Shown here: in pieces, positions 59,942-64,000 of the stretch
How the letters are laid out: each line of letters starts with the position of its first letter
Position numbering within the stretch: the stretch's first letter is position 1
Assembly (NCBI RefSeq): GCF_042676385.1
Contig: NZ_JBHTHA010000014.1
Location: 62,001 to 126,000 of the forward strand
Source: Paenibacillus_E sp042676385
GTDB taxonomy: Bacteria > Bacillota > Bacilli > Paenibacillales > NBRC-103111
DNA: 64,000 nt
Direction: 5' to 3'
Program-made: the position numbers and the translations under genes
Notes under the pieces: model-generated
Database searches by the model: none
What the model was told of the DNA's origin: nothing
Seen by the model: only the letters and a program-made list of their open reading frames with translations

Positions 59942-60263
59942 AAAAATTATTTAATCCAATATGGTTCTATGTCTCGCCTTTAACAATCTTTAAAATGCGG
60001 TAGGTGTAAGTGTTCATGGCAAAATCAGGAGTTTGCCAGGGGATGTTCATTCAACTAATGAGGGACATTTTTTCGATAAATGTAATAAAAATGAAATCTT
60101 ATTTTCATACAGCATTAATAAATCAAGCCTATAATAAAACTTGACCCCCTTTAAAATATAAAACTTAGACCCGCAGCCCGTTGCTGTGGGTCTCTTTTTG
60201 CAGAAAATGATTTATTAGGATTCACATGCTTAAGAAGTCCCGCAGCTAAAGGAGACTATATGA
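59942..60263 (+). other. Intergenic stretch holding repeat copy B
   Basis: About 320 bases with no gene; the only organised part is the 124-base element at 60077-60200. Confidence 0.5.
60077..60200 (+). ncRNA. Candidate small RNA locus, copy B of a 125-bp repeat
   Basis: Same element as 45264-45389: TATAAT at 60130-60135, CTTGACCCCCTTTAAAATAT core, terminator stem 60168-60177 with 60183-60192 and T5. Compared with copy A, the two stem differences (C for T, T for C) sit on opposite arms and each keeps the base pairing through a G-U wobble. No conserved ORF. It lies upstream of a lipoprotein gene. Confidence 0.4.
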
Positions 60264-60950
60264 ATGAAAATCGTTATCTCACTATGGATACTAATACTCT
60301 TCATTATGTTTACGGGATGTGTGGACAGGAAGGCGAATCTTGAAAATGGCGCATCTCCGCCAGATGCAGAGGCAACCATAGCAAAAGAAGATGACTCAAT
60401 CAGAGCAATAGGGATGAATTCGGATGGGCGACTGCTCGTCAAACCCGCGAACAAAGCGAGAGTAACCCCTCTGGGGGCACCTAGCTGTTATGGGGTAGAG
60501 ACTGATCTCCGTTGGTCAGGAGACTATGAGGTGGTATGGGAATCCAAATCGGAGGGAATTACAACCCAAATTAGTACATTTCCAATTGACTTCGAAATTG
60601 TACAACAGAATAATTCACCAGTCATCATGCAGTCATTTACCCAAGAGGATACGGATATATTTGCATATGTTCCTCGTTATACAGATTGTCATGGTCTCGA
60701 AACTTACCTTTTTGGAGTAAGTAATGGGAAGGCTTTTCCGATCTCACTTGAGATAAAACCTGGAGTGAATTGGGCGTCTATAAGCCAATTACCGCACCAT
60801 CCATTCAAGATTATCAATGGAGAATTTATCGTGATTGGTGGATATGGGGCTGGACAGGATTTCATTAACGTCTACCACTTCAGATATGATCCGAAGAAAA
60901 AGGCAATGATTCTGAATAGTACAAATCAAGTGAAGCCTAACGATATATAA
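60264..60950 (+). CDS. Putative lipoprotein of unknown function
   Basis: 228 residues. Lipoprotein signal VISLWILILFIMFTGCVD (Cys about 19), then a beta-rich soluble domain with GAPSCYGVETDLRWSGDYEV and YGAGQDFINVYHFRYDPKK. Two further Cys (SCYG, TDCHG) could form a disulfide. AAAGGAG precedes the ATG. No recognised family. Confidence 0.7.
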   Translation: MKIVISLWILILFIMFTGCVDRKANLENGASPPDAEATIAKEDDSIRAIGMNSDGRLLVKPANKARVTPLGAPSCYGVETDLRWSGDYEVVWESKSEGITTQISTFPIDFEIVQQNNSPVIMQSFTQEDTDIFAYVPRYTDCHGLETYLFGVSNGKAFPISLEIKPGVNWASISQLPHHPFKIINGEFIVIGGYGAGQDFINVYHFRYDPKKKAMILNSTNQVKPNDI

Positions 60951-61095
60951 TGGCGGCAGCCTCGTTACGCTTACGGTATAGCGTGGTAGAATTTTGCCTA
61001 AAACGTCTAATTTTTTCATTTACATAGGAACATATGTTTGTTATATTGGGAAAAATAGGTTTTTTCAATGTCGCTAATAGGGGGTATTAGTAAGG

Positions 61096-61905
61096 ATGCC
61101 ACATTTACAATGTAACGACATCGAAATGTTTTATGAACAGATGGGTATCGGTGAGCCCGTTATATTTTTACATAGCGGCTTTTCACGTGGAATATTAGCG
61201 TTTGCTAGTCAGATACTCGATTTTCAAAGAAAATATACTTGCTATTTCCCTGATTTTCGTGGGCACGGTCGAACCAGAAGCAAAAGTCTTGAATGGAGTA
61301 CTCCACAACATGCCGAAGATATTGTTGCATTTATGAATCAATTGCAGATTTCCAAAGCTCATTTAATAGGTTATGGAATGGGTGGGGGAGTTGCGTTGTA
61401 TTGTGCAATCAATCATCCTAATCGAATTGCATCATTGACTTCAATTGGACAAAGTGGATTTGTTGCCTCCCAGGGTTCTGAGGAATTTGAACCTGAATGG
61501 TTAGTACGGAATGAACGGAATGATTTTATTAATTCAATGATTGAAAGACATATGGAGGCCCATCGAGGGAATTGGCAAGAATTCTTACGACAGAAATTGC
61601 GGGATTGGCGGACATATCCGCAACTTAATAATGAACAATTAGGTAGCATCCAATGCCCCACTTTGTTTATTGCTGGACAGAATGATGAATTTGCTCCTGA
61701 GGAAGAACTCAAACGAGTAACCAATCTCATTCGTGACTCCCGTTATGTTATCGTACCTGAGTGTAGCCACCGCCCTCATATGAGTCGGGAGAATCCAGTA
61801 TTCGTAAATGATATCATTTTAGATTTCCTTAAATCATTGAGGTTGAGAATGCAGACCAAGTCCCACAACTCATCGCCAAAGATCCTGCCGTTATCGCGGG
61901 AGTGA
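61096..61905 (+). CDS. Alpha/beta hydrolase-fold protein lacking the nucleophile serine
   Basis: 269 residues of the haloperoxidase/esterase-like fold. Oxyanion-hole segment VIFLHSGFSRG (around 21-31) and DFRGHGRTRS are normal, as are the acid in AGQNDEFAP (about 196) and the His in ECSHRPHMS. At the nucleophile elbow, however, the sequence is LIGYGMGGGVAL, with Gly94 where GxSxG has Ser. The enzyme is thus probably not a normal hydrolase. AGGGGGTATTAGTAAGG precedes the ATG. C-terminal 20 residues are polar and extra. Confidence 0.85.
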   Translation: MPHLQCNDIEMFYEQMGIGEPVIFLHSGFSRGILAFASQILDFQRKYTCYFPDFRGHGRTRSKSLEWSTPQHAEDIVAFMNQLQISKAHLIGYGMGGGVALYCAINHPNRIASLTSIGQSGFVASQGSEEFEPEWLVRNERNDFINSMIERHMEAHRGNWQEFLRQKLRDWRTYPQLNNEQLGSIQCPTLFIAGQNDEFAPEEELKRVTNLIRDSRYVIVPECSHRPHMSRENPVFVNDIILDFLKSLRLRMQTKSHNSSPKILPLSRE

Positions 61906-62107
61906 TGACTACGGAATTTTATCCGATAATGGCAACCTTACCGAAATAACAATGCGACTAAGGTATTTGCTCCCTTATTGCGCTAACGAACTTGCCTGTC
62001 AAGGTGAAATCCCATGTTTTATATAACGCATATATCTACATTTCTCAGGAAATGTTGTATGTGGGTTGTCGTGCTAACAGGACACCTTAGTCTAATAAAG
62101 GATTTGA

Positions 62108-62140
62108 AGCCGCTGATCTCAGATCGGCTGCTTTTCTATG
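62108..62140 (+). terminator. Terminator-like hairpin
   Basis: AGCC-GATC / GATC-GGCT arms with a TCA loop and an internal bulge, then GCTTTTC. Probably ends transcription from the left. Confidence 0.55.
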
Positions 62141-62220
62141 TTACGGGAGTTCTGTGCAACCGCCACCGGTATATTCCTTTTTTATTTCCATCAGATATCA
62201 ATAACAGCAACAAAAAAACA

Positions 62221-62240
62221 TAAGTTAAAATTAACCTATA
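62221..62240. promoter_or_regulatory. Operator-like direct repeat, copy 1
   Basis: TAAGTTAAAATTAACCTATA; inner arms GTTAA/TTAAC form a palindrome with a 2-base centre. Repeated exactly 60 bases downstream with one changed base. Confidence 0.6.
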
Positions 62241-62280
62241 TTATTGTTGATTTATAAATGATAATGTGTTAAATTTGTAA

Positions 62281-62300
62281 TAAGTTAAATTTAACCTATA
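62281..62300. promoter_or_regulatory. Operator-like direct repeat, copy 2
   Basis: TAAGTTAAATTTAACCTATA, 17 bases before the ATG and just upstream of AAAAGGAGA. GTTAAATTTAAC is a perfect palindrome. MarR-type regulators often bind such TTAA-rich palindromes. Confidence 0.6.
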
Positions 62301-62317
62301 CAAAAGGAGAGACTGAT

Positions 62318-62680
62318 ATGGCAAAAGGTTCACTGGTCGTTGGTTGGGGTGAAATCATCCCGGGGCGTGAGAAGGCAGCACAGGCCACGCTCAACAATGC
62401 AATGCAATACTGTATACAACTGCAACAAGAAGGAAAGATCGACCGCTTTGAGGTAGTTGTTCTTGAGCCTCACGGCAGTGATCTCAACGGCTTCGTCCTT
62501 ATCACAGGGGATAAGGAGACTGTGGCCCAACTACGAGCAGAAGATGAGTTTGTCGCTGTTATAATTGGAGTACAGCTGGTACATCGAAATGTAAGAGTGG
62601 TTGGTGCCTATAAAGGGGCTGAATTACATTCATTGTTCGCGATGTGGGATGAACAAGAAGATAAATTGCTCGTAGAATAA
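62318..62680 (+). CDS. Small soluble protein, possibly monooxygenase-like (ABM fold)
   Basis: 120 residues. WGEIIPGREKAAQATLNNAM and a later VVVLEPHGSDLNGFVLITGD-type segment suggest a dimeric alpha-beta barrel fold, but I cannot assign a family. AAAGGAGAG lies before the ATG, and two 20-bp operator-like repeats are directly upstream, so expression is probably tightly regulated. Strong terminator after it. Regulator not in window. Confidence 0.7.
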   Translation: MAKGSLVVGWGEIIPGREKAAQATLNNAMQYCIQLQQEGKIDRFEVVVLEPHGSDLNGFVLITGDKETVAQLRAEDEFVAVIIGVQLVHRNVRVVGAYKGAELHSLFAMWDEQEDKLLVE

Positions 62681-62703
62681 AATGGTTGCTGGCATCAAAA
62701 TAG

Positions 62704-62757
62704 ATCCCCCGCATGACTTGGATTTTGACCATCCAAGCACGCGGGGGATTTTGTTTT
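62704..62757 (+). terminator. Strong terminator
   Basis: ATCCCCCGC pairs perfectly with GCGGGGGAT (62741-62749); inner CTTGGA/TCCAAG stem; TTTTGTTTTT follows. Confidence 0.85.
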
Positions 62758-62795
62758 TACAGAACGAGTATTATTGCGCTATGTTTAGTAAACTA

Positions 62796-63302
62796 CTATT
62801 TCCTTTGCCATCGATCCGATGCGAACGCCATACGATACATTAAAAGATGAATACTCATCAAAAACAAGTAAATAGGGCAGGAGTAACCTATTTGATATCC
62901 GTTTTTGTAATGGAATTCTCCAGTCTTTACGCCCATCCATTCGATCCCGAGTGCCATTGCTACCCAAAAGAGTATATAAACAATCGTCATTATTTCGAAC
63001 ATCCGTGTGCGTTCATACCAATAAATAAACCAATATCCGGACGGCCCATACATTAAATAAGAGAACAGGTCAAACAACTCAAATTTTGATTGATCTCCTA
63101 AATCATAAAGGTCAAATGGAGGTATCTCGATTGTATGATCGAAAACGAGTCCGAATGCGATGCCAATAAGCATATTAAAGGTAACTTGGGCAGGCGAAAA
63201 CCGACGGGGAAACAACCAAATCGGAGCCAAACTAAGTACAATTATCCCGATAACGAACCACTCATTCTCATTAAAATGATTGTCATAAACGATATTTTCC
63301 AT
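62796..63302 (-). CDS. CBO0543-like polytopic membrane protein (copy C, downstream gene of pair)
   Basis: 168 residues with five to six hydrophobic helices. ENIVYDNHFNENEWFVIG, IPPFDLYDLGD, FELFDLFSYLMYGPSGYWF and FHYKNGYQIGYSCPIYL align with copy A at 12612-13121. The start is the ATG that overlaps the upstream stop in TGATG; an ATG 12 bases earlier is adjacent to the ribosome site. Function unknown. Confidence 0.72.
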   Translation of the reverse strand: MENIVYDNHFNENEWFVIGIIVLSLAPIWLFPRRFSPAQVTFNMLIGIAFGLVFDHTIEIPPFDLYDLGDQSKFELFDLFSYLMYGPSGYWFIYWYERTRMFEIMTIVYILFWVAMALGIEWMGVKTGEFHYKNGYQIGYSCPIYLFLMSIHLLMYRMAFASDRWQRK

Positions 63303-63835
63303 CAACGTACCCATCCCTCCTTAGAGGCCATTCGTTGAAAAAGACACCCCAAAATCAAAGTATAGATCATTACAACAATGATCATTATCGACTCTTTTAC
63401 GAAATTCCAGCCACTATCAGTAAGCACGTGGTTCCATCGGAGCATCGATCCTAAGAACATTTGGAAGAGAAACGCATAGACCGATATTCCTAGGCGGATG
63501 CCGGCTTTGGAGGTAGTTAGGAATACGTTGGCAAAGGTAAGGAGGACAAAAGTAACGGTGAAGTCATTGTGCAGGATCAAGGATAGGAAGTGGGGGATGC
63601 TGGTTGTATTGATTTGGAACAGTCTTAGATTGAAACCGACAACGGTCAGTTTATTAGTTAGTATAATTTCAATTACCATAAACAAAAGGAAGTTGACAAA
63701 CAACGGCAGCTTATTCGGGAGAGTAATCTGGATGAGGATACAGAACCAGGCGAACATGAGAAAAATGACGGCTACCAATGTAAGATGTCTTCCCTTCCCT
63801 GTAAATATTTGGAGTCTAATTTTCCCCATATACAT
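63302..63835 (-). CDS. Polytopic membrane protein (copy C, upstream gene of pair)
   Basis: 177 residues with five hydrophobic helices (KGRHLTLVAVIFLMFAWFCI, VNFLLFMVIEIIL, then three more) and a final RMASKEGW motif shared with the protein at 13087-13593. It overlaps the CBO0543-like gene by one base, so they are a coupled pair as at the other end of the window. No ribosome site is obvious at the ATG. Function unknown. Confidence 0.68.
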   Translation of the reverse strand: MYMGKIRLQIFTGKGRHLTLVAVIFLMFAWFCILIQITLPNKLPLFVNFLLFMVIEIILTNKLTVVGFNLRLFQINTTSIPHFLSLILHNDFTVTFVLLTFANVFLTTSKAGIRLGISVYAFLFQMFLGSMLRWNHVLTDSGWNFVKESIMIIVVMIYTLILGCLFQRMASKEGWVR

Positions 63836-63876
63836 TCGGATTATGCATAAGAAAGACAGGGTAATGATATATAAAA

Positions 63877-63906
63877 GCCCCTTTGTTCAAAGAACTAAGG
63901 GGCATT
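63877..63906. terminator. Hairpin near right edge
   Basis: GCCCCTT/AAGGGGC arms around a 13-base loop, flanked by AAAA and TTTT, so it may work in either direction. Confidence 0.6.
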
Positions 63907-64000
63907 TTAAAGGACTTTGCCAAGCCATGGTTAAGTGAAAGAGGTCGTTGCGCGTTTTTTCCTATTCCTTGATCTGATCGTGTTGATTTTTTTGTGCAGA

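Larger units (their letters stand above)
61906..62317 (+). other. Intergenic stretch of about 410 bases
   Basis: Contains a terminator-like hairpin (62108-62136), two copies of a 20-bp operator-like repeat and the promoter region of the next gene. A 69-codon frame at 62014-62223 crosses the hairpin and the first operator and is not accepted. Confidence 0.5.

Noticed and set aside
62014..62223. 69-codon frame in the gap before 62318
   Set aside because: Runs through a terminator-like hairpin and into an operator-like repeat; no ribosome site.
1..64000. Prophage, tRNA or rRNA genes
   Set aside because: No integrase, capsid or tail genes, no tRNA-like clover-leaf and no rRNA signature sequence were seen.

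Overview
The window looks like a chromosomal stretch from a spore-forming, aerobic Paenibacillaceae bacterium (Paenibacillus or a close relative). This is inferred from strong GGAGG-type ribosome binding sites, frequent GTG/TTG starts, four tiny YjcZ-type sporulation proteins, a copper-amine-oxidase N-terminal-domain protein, and DUF2935 and CBO0543-like proteins. I saw no rRNA, tRNA, CRISPR array or prophage.

The left 11.7 kb is the most coherent unit. It holds the end of an unidentified, possibly glycan-active protein that runs off the left edge, a rhamnose-mutarotase-like protein, an IclR regulator with a perfect 18-bp palindrome in its leader, and then an apparently complete non-phosphorylative L-fucose (6-deoxyhexose) pathway. 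That pathway comprises a fucose mutarotase, SDR sugar dehydrogenase, lactonase, split UxaA-type sugar-acid dehydratase, SDR 2-keto-3-deoxy-acid dehydrogenase and FAH-family hydrolase. The expected end products are pyruvate and L-lactate, and lutABC, which oxidises L-lactate to pyruvate, sits inside the cluster. No transporter is visible; it probably lies to the left.

From 11.7 to 16.7 kb is a worn region: an IS6-family remnant, small membrane proteins, a decayed aldo/keto reductase beside an intact one, and a cluster of three YjcZ-like genes. From 16.9 to 28 kb lie a membrane-anchored PfpI/DJ-1-like protein, an MFS exporter, a lipoprotein, a PAS-rich soluble histidine kinase with its NarL-type regulator, and a MacB/FtsX-type ABC exporter operon with a lipoprotein. 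From 28 to 37.4 kb come an L,D-transpeptidase, a two-subunit molybdenum hydroxylase without a FAD subunit, a FUSC/aromatic-acid exporter, and a cupin regulator divergent from an esterase and an extradiol-dioxygenase-like enzyme, hinting at aromatic compound handling.

The right half is a patchwork of small accessory units: a proline-rich-linker surface protein, DMT transporters (one dead), a TetR-controlled electrophile-reductase operon (quinone oxidoreductase, two SDRs, old yellow enzyme), a second TetR unit, a nitroreductase divergent from an MmyB-type regulator, an orphan oligopeptide-binding lipoprotein, a fabZ fragment, and an alpha/beta hydrolase that lacks its nucleophile serine. Two copies of a ~125-bp element (45.3 and 60.1 kb) share a TATAAT box, a C-rich motif and a terminator whose stem survives sequence change by wobble pairing; they are candidate paralogous small RNAs. 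A pair of small membrane-protein genes at 12.6-13.6 kb is mirrored by a homologous pair at 62.8-63.8 kb.
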